Below are positions 6,390 through 13,404 of a stretch of 17,375 bases of DNA, piece by piece (position 1 is the stretch's first letter; each line of letters begins with the position of its first letter). Below the pieces are notes generated by a model that was not told where the DNA came from, ran no database searches, and was given only the letters and a program-made list of their open reading frames with translations. The stretch lies in assembly GCA_031259095.1 (NCBI GenBank), contig JAIRLW010000391.1, positions 1 through 17,375 on the forward strand, read 5' to 3'. The DNA comes from Planctomycetaceae bacterium. Lineage in GTDB: Bacteria > Planctomycetota > Planctomycetia > Pirellulales > Thermoguttaceae. A program made the position numbers and the translations under genes.

Positions 6390-7829
6390 ATGAGACAAAA
6401 GATTATTTTATTCTTTCCGATTCTGTTTTTACTCTTTAATATTCCATTGATTTCCGCTCAGGAACGCTCGTTGCGGTCTGAAGCAACGGAGGAAGCACAA
6501 CATCGGGCGTTGGAACTTTCCGCCGCATTTCGTCATGCTTCTGAGCGGGTGATTCCAGCAGCAGTCAAAATTATTTCTCATCTCCAAATAACCGAAGACC
6601 GTCAAGCAATGCAACTTCAAATTCCTGCGTTAAGAACTCTGCCCGGTCAACGTAATCCGGGTGATAACGCAGGAACAGGAATTTTGATTGATCCCAAAGG
6701 AATTGTATTGACTAATAATCATGTGGTCGCCCGTGCCAAAGAAATTGAAGTCGAATTGCCGGACGGTCGGAAATACTATGCGAAAAAATACCGTCATGAT
6801 CCCGAAACCGATCTTGCCGTTATCTGGCTTGATATTACGGAAAAAGAGGATTTGCCTTATGCGGTTTTCGGAGATAGCGACGCCATGGAAATAGGCGATT
6901 GGGTGTTGGCAATCGGTAATCCGTTTGAACTCGATTCGACCGTGAGTGCAGGAATTATCAGCGCGAAAGGGCGGTTACTCCGTCAAGTCCAACGGACGGA
7001 GTTTCTCCAAACCGACGCGGCAATTAATCCGGGCAATTCCGGCGGTCCGCTTATCAATCTCAAAGGTGAAATTATCGGAATCAACACCGCAATTCTCTCC
7101 CGAACCGGAACGAATCAGGGAATTGGTTTTGCTCTGCCTTCCAACAACGCCCAATGGGTTGCTCAACAAATTATCGCCAAAGGAAAAGTAGAACGTGCAT
7201 GGCTTGGCGTGATTACGAAACCGCTCAATCCTTGGGAAATCCGCCGTCTGGAATTGAAACAACGAACCGGTATTCTTGTCGAATATTCACTCCAAAATTC
7301 TCCCGCCGAAGAAGCAGGATTAAAAGAAGATGACGTGATTCTTTCCTTCGACGGACAACCTGTCAACGCCGTTTATCAACTTCAACGTTTAACGGAACGA
7401 GCAAAACTCACCGAAGAACACGAAATTATTTTTGTCCGCGCAGGAAAACGATATAAGGTTACGGTTGATATGAAACCGATGCCGTTATCGGTTGGACTTG
7501 CAAATTCGATGTTGGGCGAATCGGTGCAGTCTTATGTTGATACAACATTGAATTTGCTCCTCGTTCAGGCAACCGAACCAATGCTTGCCCGACTTCGGTT
7601 GAGCGGAAGGCAAGGTCTGATTGTTCTAACAACAATTCCCGGCGGTCGTGCGGAAAAGGCTGGAGTTACTGTTGGAATGCTGATCGCAAAAGTCGATGGT
7701 AAAAGTGTTCCGACACGCAGCGCCTATATCGCCGCGCGGAATGAGAGTGATCTTTCCAACGGAATCACACTGGATGTCGTTTTGTCCGGCGGCATAGAAC
7801 AAAAAATTATTATCAAATTAGGACAATAG
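6390..7829 (+). CDS. HtrA/DegP-type periplasmic serine protease with two PDZ-like domains
   Basis: This is a 479-residue trypsin-like (S1C) protease that acts outside the cytoplasmic membrane, where the family degrades or refolds misfolded envelope proteins. The N-terminus MRQKIILFFPILFLLFNIPL is a signal peptide, probably cleaved after ISA (about residue 23). The catalytic triad is His111 in LTNNHVV, Asp141 in TDLAVI and Ser217 in GNSGGPL. A PDZ domain spans roughly 275-360 (WLGVITKP, SPAEEAGLKEDDVILSFDGQPV). A second, more divergent PDZ-like domain lies at about 400-479 (GGRAEKAGVTVGMLIAKVDGKSV). Length and architecture are normal for a DegP/DegQ relative; the exact subtype cannot be told. 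The ATG at 6390 has no strong Shine-Dalgarno but places the signal peptide at the very start. A sigma-70-like promoter lies about 70-100 bases upstream. Confidence 0.92.
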   Translation: MRQKIILFFPILFLLFNIPLISAQERSLRSEATEEAQHRALELSAAFRHASERVIPAAVKIISHLQITEDRQAMQLQIPALRTLPGQRNPGDNAGTGILIDPKGIVLTNNHVVARAKEIEVELPDGRKYYAKKYRHDPETDLAVIWLDITEKEDLPYAVFGDSDAMEIGDWVLAIGNPFELDSTVSAGIISAKGRLLRQVQRTEFLQTDAAINPGNSGGPLINLKGEIIGINTAILSRTGTNQGIGFALPSNNAQWVAQQIIAKGKVERAWLGVITKPLNPWEIRRLELKQRTGILVEYSLQNSPAEEAGLKEDDVILSFDGQPVNAVYQLQRLTERAKLTEEHEIIFVRAGKRYKVTVDMKPMPLSVGLANSMLGESVQSYVDTTLNLLLVQATEPMLARLRLSGRQGLIVLTTIPGGRAEKAGVTVGMLIAKVDGKSVPTRSAYIAARNESDLSNGITLDVVLSGGIEQKIIIKLGQ

Positions 7830-7925
7830 AGTTATAGTGGAGAGCGGAAAGTTGATAGCGGAAGTGTCGCAAGCGGAATTTTATTTTTCACCAACTTATC
7901 GTCCCTAATGTCTCTATACTATCAG

Positions 7926-8315
7926 ATGAACACGATTTATCATTTATTAGGAATTGGATTGGCCGGAGCGATTGGAACACTTTCACGTTATGGAGTTAGT
8001 GTTGGGGCGGCGGCGCTGTTTGGAACATCGTATCCGTGGGGAACTTACCTTGTCAATATGGTTGGGTGTTTTCTGTTCGGAGTGGCGTCGGGACTGATCG
8101 CCAACGGATCCCTTTCAACCGAATGGAAAACAATCCTCTTAACAGGATTTTTAGGCGGTTTTACCACTTTTTCCGCATTCGCCGCCGAAAATCAACAATT
8201 CTTATCCGAACAGCGTTGGAACGCTTTAATTTTCCACCTCGCCGGTCAAAATCTTCTCGGAATCGCCGCCGTGTTCGGAGGACTGCTCCTCGTAAACGCT
8301 CTACTCCATCAATAG
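7926..8315 (+). CDS. crcB: Fluoride ion channel CrcB/FluC
   Basis: FluC channels are small dual-topology membrane proteins that work as dimers and export fluoride passively. From the ATG at 7926 the protein is 129 residues long with four hydrophobic segments. Conserved features are LAGAIGTLSRYGVS near the N-terminus, YPWGTYLVNMVGCFLFG with the channel Asn at about 44, and the signature TGFLGGFTTFSAFAAE at about 73-88, which holds the phenylalanines lining the pore and the central Na+ site. An ATG at 7908 would add six polar residues; neither has a strong Shine-Dalgarno, and 7926 fits the family length better. It follows the HtrA gene by about 95 bases on the same strand and could be co-transcribed. 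No fluoride riboswitch consensus is recognisable in that gap. Confidence 0.92.
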   Translation: MNTIYHLLGIGLAGAIGTLSRYGVSVGAAALFGTSYPWGTYLVNMVGCFLFGVASGLIANGSLSTEWKTILLTGFLGGFTTFSAFAAENQQFLSEQRWNALIFHLAGQNLLGIAAVFGGLLLVNALLHQ

Positions 8316-8372
8316 AAAATTCCCGGATTCTTTCAGATGCTGGGAACATAACGTCTCTACGGGACGCGGATA

Positions 8373-8666
8373 TTATTTTAACCGGTCGTTATTCAAGGCA
8401 ACAAATAATTGGGCAAATTCCAAATCAAAATAATTACAACGATCATGTAAAGAATTTTTTAATGAAAGCGAATTTGTATCAAGTAGAATTTGTGTAATTT
8501 TATTTGATGAAAAGAACTTTTGCAAAATTTCTTTTTCTTTTCTTATGGTCAACAGTGTAACCAATTTAGATAATCCAAGAAATTCTATTTCTTCAAGATT
8601 GTTTTCTTTCAGAATAGAACGATGCAACTGGACGTAATCTCGCCAATCTATTTTCTTTGAGATTGA
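8373..8666 (-). pseudogene. Displaced-frame continuation of the secreted protein gene at 8593-9135
   Basis: This frame has no start codon of its own with a ribosome site, but it reads like protein: KKIDWRDYVQLHRSILKENN, EEIEFLGLSKLVTLL and onward to TAA at 8373. If one T is removed from the run at 8651-8654 (+ strand), the upstream gene reads NLINLKEIDWRDYVQLHRS and continues into this frame, giving about 253 residues. The upstream frame instead ends 20-odd residues later in low-quality sequence (NRLARLRPVASFYSERKQS). This is either a real frameshift mutation, slippage, or a base error. The function is not recognised. Confidence 0.45.
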
Positions 8667-9135
8667 TCAAGTTATTTTTTGAAATTTTTGTTATAAAATA
8701 TTCAATAAAAGCGTAACGTTGGTCTTCTATCTGATAGTTATTGAGAACATACGAAAAAACTCCGCGCGATGAATCCGGCAAAGAATAATCCCAATTTTTC
8801 TGATGCGGAGCGGCTAACAGATGAAATTGTGAGGAATTGATACAACCATATAAATCGAACGGAGGATAGGGAAAATTGACCGACATCCACGCCGGTTCTG
8901 CCCAAAGTAAATCGTATGAAATATCCTGCGGAGAAACGTAGTAACGTAAAAATATTACGATTTTTGTTTGAGAAATCGGAGCATTGAGCAAAAGTGTTGC
9001 GTCAAATTGAACTTCTCCATCAATATTTGTACCAACCGGATAAGCAAGTTTTTGCGGTTCATCCGAAAAAAGATTATCTTCATAAGAAACGAATAGGATG
9101 AACGACAGTACAAAACAATGAAATAAATTTTTCAT
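8593..9135 (-). CDS. Unrecognised secreted protein, probably frameshifted near its C-terminus
   Basis: I do not recognise this 180-residue protein. It begins with MKNLFHCFVLSFILFVSYED, a probable signal peptide, and the rest is a soluble, aromatic-rich domain with no known motif (for example LLWAEPAWMSVNFPYPPFDL). It starts four bases after the stop of the 9140-9433 gene, with a weak GAG-type ribosome site inside that gene's end, so the two are almost certainly translated from one message. The C-terminal part appears shifted out of frame at 8651-8654. Base composition is clearly more AT-rich than the housekeeping genes around it. Confidence 0.6.
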   Translation of the reverse strand: MKNLFHCFVLSFILFVSYEDNLFSDEPQKLAYPVGTNIDGEVQFDATLLLNAPISQTKIVIFLRYYVSPQDISYDLLWAEPAWMSVNFPYPPFDLYGCINSSQFHLLAAPHQKNWDYSLPDSSRGVFSYVLNNYQIEDQRYAFIEYFITKISKNNLINLKENRLARLRPVASFYSERKQS

Positions 9136-9139
9136 AATC

Positions 9140-9433
9140 TCACTCTTCAGGATAAATTAAGATGACGCCGTCACTGATGCATTCTTGAACCAAAATTGCC
9201 GGAGTTAATAGAAAATCCACATTTTCCCGCATTTCAAAGGATGAATCCGTTGCGCCGGAATAACTTCCTTGTCGTAACAACGGGTCTTCTTTGAAAATCT
9301 GTTCATTGGAAAGCCGGCTTTGATCTTGATGCAACAATAATTGTTTTTTAGGATTTCCCAATCTTGATACCGCTATTGCCAACAATAGTAACAATATTCC
9401 TGAAACAACCCAAAATCTAAACGATTTATACAT
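9140..9433 (-). CDS. Unrecognised small membrane-anchored protein
   Basis: The 97-residue product has one N-terminal membrane segment (about residues 7-24, FWVVSGILLLLLAIAVSRLG). A hydrophilic domain follows, ending in ISDGVILIYPEE, probably exposed outside the cytoplasmic membrane. No family is recognised. It starts 25 bases after the end of the broken upstream gene (stop 9458-9460) and ends four bases before the next gene, so it is the middle member of a three-gene unit of envelope proteins. Confidence 0.6.
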   Translation of the reverse strand: MYKSFRFWVVSGILLLLLAIAVSRLGNPKKQLLLHQDQSRLSNEQIFKEDPLLRQGSYSGATDSSFEMRENVDFLLTPAILVQECISDGVILIYPEE

Positions 9434-9457
9434 ATTTGTTATGATAAAAATACCGCT

Positions 9458-9786
9458 CTATTGAGGAGTGTTATTATTTTTTGACCAATAAGAATAAATT
9501 TTTATAAAAATCCCCGCTAATATTAGAATAACGCCAATAGAAATCAATACTATCCGAAAAATAGTAATTCTGGCAGTAGGCAATTCAACAGACGTATTAT
9601 TTAATTGATCCCAATTTTCTTCTTGGGCAATCATCGCGATTCTTTGATTATAATTATCCCAAAATTTTTTTTCATTTTCTTTAATAATATCGTGTTGTAT
9701 TTTTTGAGTATATTCTGTAATTGATTGAGTTTTCCAGATTCTGAATATTTATCAATGATTGAATAAATTTTTTCTAATTTGTTACG
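9458..9786 (-). pseudogene. Detached C-terminal part of the 9787-10539 gene, with stop and frameshift
   Basis: After the TAA at 9787-9789 the same frame goes on reading as protein (RNKLEKIYSIIDKYSESGK). It then needs one extra T in the run at 9730-9733 (+ strand) to join TQSITEYTQKIQHDIIKENE, and ends with a clear transmembrane helix (RIVLISIGVILILAGIFIKI) and TAG at 9458-9460. An ATG at 9634 could start a 58-residue protein covering only the helix part. The simplest reading is that the upstream gene once encoded about 360 residues with a C-terminal membrane anchor and is now broken twice. It could alternatively be a separate gene whose start is obscured. Confidence 0.45.
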
Positions 9787-10539
9787 TTATTCTGGCGGAA
9801 CAGCCTTTATATAAGCGTTTGATATTACTTCACTAATTTTAAAAGAAGAAGTTAAAAAAGCGGGATCATTAGTTTTTTTGGAACAAATAAGTTGAAAGTT
9901 AATTGTATTCAACACTTTTGTGATATCTGCCAGTAATTGCTGATAGTCTTTGTCAGACAAGGCAAATTTGAAACCAAGTGTTGCGTCATCTTCCATACCC
10001 AAATTAAATTCCATCAAGATGTCATCAGAAAAATTTTCTATTATCTTTTTAGCGTTACTATCATTTGATAATAATTCACCAGAGTTAAAAGGATAAGATG
10101 CTAAAAAATCTCTCAAATTATTTCTTTGAATATTGAGTTTTGGAAATTCTGATTCCGTTATTTTCATTACCGGTATAAATAATTTTTCTGCCAATATGAG
10201 CCGTAACCATTTTTCTCTCAATTCAATAGGCAGTATTATTGTATTTTCATCTACCTTAATACTGTATTGCGACAAATTCTGTAATAAATTTTTTAAGTGT
10301 TTTTTTCTTTTTTCTGACATTGAAAGAAATGGAGTTTGTACCAAAACATCACCTTCCATTTCTTCAATTACGTTCAAAAAAACTTTTTTATCATTTTGAG
10401 ATAATTGGGAAAAGAAATCGGCGTTTTCAAAAAAATTTTTACACGTATTGATACGTGAATTACTCTCGACGCAAAATCCCCAATTTATAAATGAGAAAAA
10501 AACGAAAATGAAAACAAATAAATTTTTTAATAAATACAT
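9787..10539 (-). CDS. Unrecognised exported protein, probably truncated
   Basis: The 250-residue product starts with MYLLKNLFVFIFVFFSFINW, a signal peptide likely cleaved near GFCVES. It continues as a mostly helical, Lys/Asn-rich soluble domain without known motifs. The start is well supported: AAGGA lies nine bases before the ATG. The TAA at 9787 seems premature, since coding-like sequence continues in the same frame and ends in a membrane anchor. It is the first gene of the AT-rich envelope-protein unit and is preceded by repeat elements. Confidence 0.55.
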   Translation of the reverse strand: MYLLKNLFVFIFVFFSFINWGFCVESNSRINTCKNFFENADFFSQLSQNDKKVFLNVIEEMEGDVLVQTPFLSMSEKRKKHLKNLLQNLSQYSIKVDENTIILPIELREKWLRLILAEKLFIPVMKITESEFPKLNIQRNNLRDFLASYPFNSGELLSNDSNAKKIIENFSDDILMEFNLGMEDDATLGFKFALSDKDYQQLLADITKVLNTINFQLICSKKTNDPAFLTSSFKISEVISNAYIKAVPPE

Positions 10540-10593
10540 AATATTTTATCCTTTTTTATATAACTTAAATGAAAAATAAATTGATTCATAAAA

Positions 10594-10681
10594 GGAAATC
10601 CCTAAAAATAACTTTTACAAAAAACAAATTACTCGAGTTAAATCGATTCAAGTCGAAAAAAAATAATTAGTAGAAATTCCC
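10594..10681. repeat. Inverted-repeat intergenic element, copy 4 (degenerate)
   Basis: The left border GGAAATCCCTAAAAATAA and right border TAGTAGAAATTCCC are imperfect inverses. The core carries TCGAGTTAAATCGATTCAAG, related to the TCGATT units of other copies. It lies just upstream of the 10539 gene start. Confidence 0.55.
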
Positions 10682-10881
10682 ACAAATTATTTATTCGCGA
10701 TATTCTCGTGAACAAAATGAATTATTAGAGATGCCCAAAAGTATTTCTAAAAACCTAATTTCTACTCGACAAAAATATTCTTTTGTAATTCTTTTTAAGA
10801 AATAAAATTTTTTAAAGTTTCTATCGAATTGTCTTTTCAACTTCCAAAGATATAATATAACTTCATCTGTTTTACTTAAAC

Positions 10882-11118
10882 TCAGCCACTTGGACTACAT
10901 TCAATATCAACTGATCCACTAACTTCAGCACTTGTATTACCAGTAGCAATAGCAGCGCCATATCTCCACCAACTAGCTGCACCTGAATTAACACTGAAAG
11001 AAGCAGTTATGGCATCTTCCTGAGTTTTTACTTTCCAATCTCCCACACTGAGTGTGATTTCCTAATCCAACAAGATTTTTCCGCGACCGCTCCATCTAAC
11101 GATACCACTGTCTCCCTC
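10882..11118 (-). pseudogene. Decayed coding fragment of unknown origin
   Basis: The - strand reads GDSGIVRWSGRGKILLD, then TAG (11062-11064), then EITLSVGDWKVKTQEDAITA, SFSVNSGAASWWRYGAAIAT and GNTSAEVSGSVDIECSPSG before TGA. The amino acid mix (Ser/Gly/Ala/Thr-rich with Trp pairs) resembles the end of a secreted or surface protein. There is no start codon with a ribosome site and a TGA closes the frame upstream, so this is a remnant. No family is recognised. Confidence 0.35.
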
Positions 11119-11270
11119 TCATTGTCAACTCAAAGGCGACCTTTTGGCAAAAGATTGCCTACTTTTTGATTTTTTGACCTAAACACGGAGTCCCTCAAAA
11201 ATGGGAAACCATCAGAATCTTTTCATTAGGAAACACCGTTAAATTCCAGGTGAACAATGAATAAGAAACG

Positions 11271-11669
11271 TCAACGTGAAAAGGAAACAGGCGGATCGGT
11301 AAAACTGTAAAGGGTGGCGTTCCAATGTTCAAGACAAAAGGAAACAAATTCGGGATTGTCCGGCGATTGGTAAATGGCACGGATATTTTCATACGTTTTC
11401 AAGATTTTTGTTTTAATTTCCAGATTATCGTCGAATGTAACCGTGCCGGAAACACGAATCCAACGGTTACCGTCGAAGGAGGAAAATTCAATTTGCGGAT
11501 TACTTTTCATTTCTTTCCAGAAATTCTTACTGCGGGCAGAACAGAACCAAAGAACTCCGTTTTCTTCAAAACAAAAAAGAATCGGTCGAACTTTGGGGAT
11601 ATTCCCTTCGGCGGCAGTAGCAAAAAATGTTACGGGATTTGCGGTCAAAAAATCGAGTGCGGGTTGCAT
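11271..11669 (-). CDS. Pyridoxamine 5'-phosphate oxidase-family (FMN-binding split barrel) protein
   Basis: This 132-residue protein fits the short PNPOx-like flavoproteins, cytosolic FMN- or F420-type split-barrel proteins whose substrates are mostly unknown. Typical blocks are ALDFLTANPVTFFATAAEGN, PKVRPILFCFEENGVLWFCS, NFWKEMKSNPQIEFSSFDGN and WIRVSGTVTF. The C-terminus (ATLYSFTDPPVSF) also matches the family. It lacks the extra C-terminal dimerisation region of true PdxH, so it is unlikely to be the vitamin B6 enzyme itself. The start is firm: AGGAGG lies five bases before ATG 11669. It stands alone between repeat-rich gaps. Confidence 0.85.
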   Translation of the reverse strand: MQPALDFLTANPVTFFATAAEGNIPKVRPILFCFEENGVLWFCSARSKNFWKEMKSNPQIEFSSFDGNRWIRVSGTVTFDDNLEIKTKILKTYENIRAIYQSPDNPEFVSFCLEHWNATLYSFTDPPVSFSR

Positions 11670-11723
11670 GGAAACCTCCTGATAAAATTGTTGATGGAAA
11701 ACACCACCGGAACTTTTTAAATA

Positions 11724-11825
11724 ATGGGAACTTCTAAAAACTTATTTCTTCACAAACTAAAATCGACCGAAATCGACTAAAATCGATTTTAGTCGATTTC
11801 GGTCGAAGTTTTTAGAAGTCCCCAT
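11724..11825. repeat. Inverted-repeat intergenic element, copy 5, with perfect 44 bp palindrome
   Basis: The ends ATGGGAACTTCTAAAAACTT and AAGTTTTTAGAAGTCCCCAT are complementary with one mismatch. Inside, 11763-11806 is an uninterrupted 44-base palindrome centred on ATCGAT and built from TCGACC, GAAATCGACT and AAAATCGA units. It lies 55 bases upstream of the flavoprotein gene start, in the same orientation as copies 1, 6 and 7. Confidence 0.9.
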
Positions 11826-11920
11826 GATATAAAAATAATGGTCATTATGCAATGGAGCGCCTCTAAAAATACCTAACCATTTTCTAAACACAACTTTGAT
11901 TTATGATGCAAAAATCATTC

Positions 11921-11990
11921 GTCCCTATCGTCCCTTAGCCCCAAATTTTAGGGACAAAAGGGATTTTAGGGACAGAAGGGACAAATTGGA
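11921..11990. repeat. GGGAC/GTCCC 9 bp repeat array, copy 3
   Basis: Two GTCCC units (GTCCCTATC, GTCCCTTAG) are followed by CCCCAAATTTTA and four GGGA-type units at 9 bp spacing (GGGACAAAA, GGGATTTTA, GGGACAGAA, GGGACAAAT). The border ATCATTCGTCCC matches copy 1. Confidence 0.8.
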
Positions 11991-12020
11991 ACACTTCTAT
12001 TTTCTATTTTTTTAAAACCT

Positions 12021-12096
12021 TTCGTGAATATTCGTGTTTTTCGTGGTAAAAATAAAAACAATTTGCGAAAATCAGCGTAATCGGCGTAATCTGCGG
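12021..12096. repeat. Two short 9 bp tandem arrays
   Basis: 12021-12048 has three units starting TTCGTG (TTCGTGAATA, TTCGTGTTT, TTCGTGGTA). 12070-12096 has three units AATCAGCGT, AATCGGCGT and AATCTGCGG. Both are imperfect and lie in the gap downstream of the guanylyltransferase gene. Confidence 0.7.
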
Positions 12097-12114
12097 ACTT
12101 TTCGCTCGGGATGC

Positions 12115-13230
12115 TCACAGATATTCATTCCAGTTACGTTTTTTGAGTTCTTCGATTATTTCACGTACCGATTCTTCACAATCTTTTCGTGTAATCAGGG
12201 TTGCGTTTGGGGTTTGGACAACAATAACGTTTTCCATTCCGAGTAACGCGAAAAGATGATTGGGATCGTTGCCGCGAACCATGCAATTGGACGAATGGAT
12301 TGGCAGGATTTTCGTACCAATAGCAAGATTACCTTCGGCGTCGTGCTGTTCCGCGTAAAGCCGGTCAAGCGAACACCATGTCCCCACATCATCCCACGAA
12401 AAACCCGCGTCAAGCATAATAATTGTTTCAGCACGTTCCATCACCGCAAAATCAATCGAGATTTTTTTCATCAATGGAAAAATCCGATCCGTAACCGTTT
12501 GTTCCTGATCTGTTCCAACCGATTGAGCAATGATCTCAAGTTGTTCTCCGATTTCAGGTTCAAAATGCCGGAGCAATTCGAGAATCGTTCTGGCTTTCCA
12601 AATGAAAATTCCGGCGTTCCAACCGAAACTGCCCAGTTTCAAAAATTCCAACGCCTTTTCCAACGGCGGTTTTTCGTGAAACCGGACTACATTGAATGCC
12701 GTCGTCAGATGTTTCCATTTTTCAGCGGCAGGCGTTTCAAGCGGTGAATTTCTGCTGCGTTGGATATAACCGTAAGAAGTGGACGGAAATGTCGGTTTAA
12801 CGCCAAGTGTAACAAGCCGTTCCGGCGATTCTTCGACAAGATCAACCGCAAAACGTAACGTGTCACAAAAAACCGAATCCGGCTGAATAACATGATCGGA
12901 CGGAAGAACAATCATTGTTGCGTCGGGATCCTGCTTGCAAAGTTTGACGGCAACCCAACCAATACACGGTGCAGTATTTCGTGCAGCCGGTTCTGCTAAG
13001 AGGTGATGGTCCGGCAAGTCGGGCAACGCTTTTTTAATCAATCCGAGCATGGATTGTCCGGTCAACATCCAAATTCGTTCAGTCGGAATCAAGGAACTTA
13101 ATCGTTGAACCGTCGATTCAATCATCGTCCGGTTGGTCTCAAAAGACAAAAATTGTTTCGCAAGAGATTGCCGACTCTCAGGCCAAAGCCGCGTTCCAGA
13201 ACCACCCGCTAATATCACCGCGTAAAGCAT
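12115..13230 (-). CDS. manC: Mannose-1-phosphate guanylyltransferase
   Basis: The enzyme makes GDP-mannose from mannose-1-phosphate and GTP in the cytosol, supplying mannose, fucose or related residues for surface polysaccharides and glycans. The 371-residue protein has the nucleotidyltransferase signature LAGGSGTRLWPESR at residues 8-21. The blocks LLAEPAARNTAPCIG, VLPSDHVI, STSYGYIQ, VRFHEKP, WNAGIFIWKA, ISIDFAVMERA and FSWDDVGTW then follow, all typical of bacterial GDP-mannose pyrophosphorylases. It lacks the C-terminal cupin isomerase domain of two-domain ManC/AlgA, so it is monofunctional. The ATG at 13230 sits at the natural N-terminus; the ribosome site is weak. It is flanked by 9 bp repeat arrays on both sides. 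Confidence 0.92.
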   Translation of the reverse strand: MLYAVILAGGSGTRLWPESRQSLAKQFLSFETNRTMIESTVQRLSSLIPTERIWMLTGQSMLGLIKKALPDLPDHHLLAEPAARNTAPCIGWVAVKLCKQDPDATMIVLPSDHVIQPDSVFCDTLRFAVDLVEESPERLVTLGVKPTFPSTSYGYIQRSRNSPLETPAAEKWKHLTTAFNVVRFHEKPPLEKALEFLKLGSFGWNAGIFIWKARTILELLRHFEPEIGEQLEIIAQSVGTDQEQTVTDRIFPLMKKISIDFAVMERAETIIMLDAGFSWDDVGTWCSLDRLYAEQHDAEGNLAIGTKILPIHSSNCMVRGNDPNHLFALLGMENVIVVQTPNATLITRKDCEESVREIIEELKKRNWNEYL

Positions 13231-13307
13231 AAAGAAAATAAAAAATTGAAAGGATAGTTGTTGTATTTATTTCTAGGGTCTTGTAGGTCGCTAACTGAAT
13301 ATTTTTA

Positions 13308-13352
13308 GGGACTTTGGGACATTGGGGACGATAGGGACTAAGGGGACGAATG
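13308..13352. repeat. GGGAC 9 bp repeat array, copy 4
   Basis: Five GGGAC units run in one direction at 8-9 bp spacing (GGGACTTT, GGGACATTG, GGGACGATA, GGGACTAAG, GGGACGAAT). The end GGGACGAATGG is the inverse of the ATTCGTCCC border of copy 3. It lies between the rpoN stop and the guanylyltransferase start. Confidence 0.75.
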
Positions 13353-13404
13353 GTTTTTAGAACTAAATTTTTTGTAATATTTGTTTGATTCTTTTTTTCA
13401 GAAA

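Larger units (their letters stand above)
10540..11270. other. AT-rich gap with repeats and gene remnants
   Basis: This 731-base stretch has no intact gene. It holds one degenerate inverted-repeat element (10594-10681), loose half-elements near 10728-10762 (AGAGATGCCC and TTTCTAAAAACCTAATTTC) and a decayed coding fragment (10882-11118). The part 11120-11270 contains only short frames overlapping the end of the flavoprotein gene. Confidence 0.6.

Noticed and set aside
7899..7916. Fifth GGGAC-type array (GTCCCTAAT, GTCTCTATA)
   Set aside because: Only one full and one imperfect unit are present; it may be chance.
7830..7925. Possible fluoride riboswitch upstream of the fluoride channel gene
   Set aside because: The conserved crcB-motif blocks (GGNGAUGG start, GCUGAUG) are not visible in this 96-base gap.
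8350..8367. Hairpin CGTCTC-TAC-GGGACG as bidirectional terminator after the fluoride channel gene
   Set aside because: The stem is only six pairs with one weak pair, and the T-rich stretch after it is interrupted; support is too thin to list as a terminator.
11375..11391. Sigma-54 (-24/-12) promoter-like TGGCAC match
   Set aside because: It lies inside the flavoprotein gene and lacks a matching TTGC at the right distance; no convincing sigma-54 promoter was found in the window.
11195..11392. 65-codon - strand frame overlapping the end of the flavoprotein gene
   Set aside because: It is mostly an alternative frame of the real gene; the short non-overlapping tail has no start or known motif.
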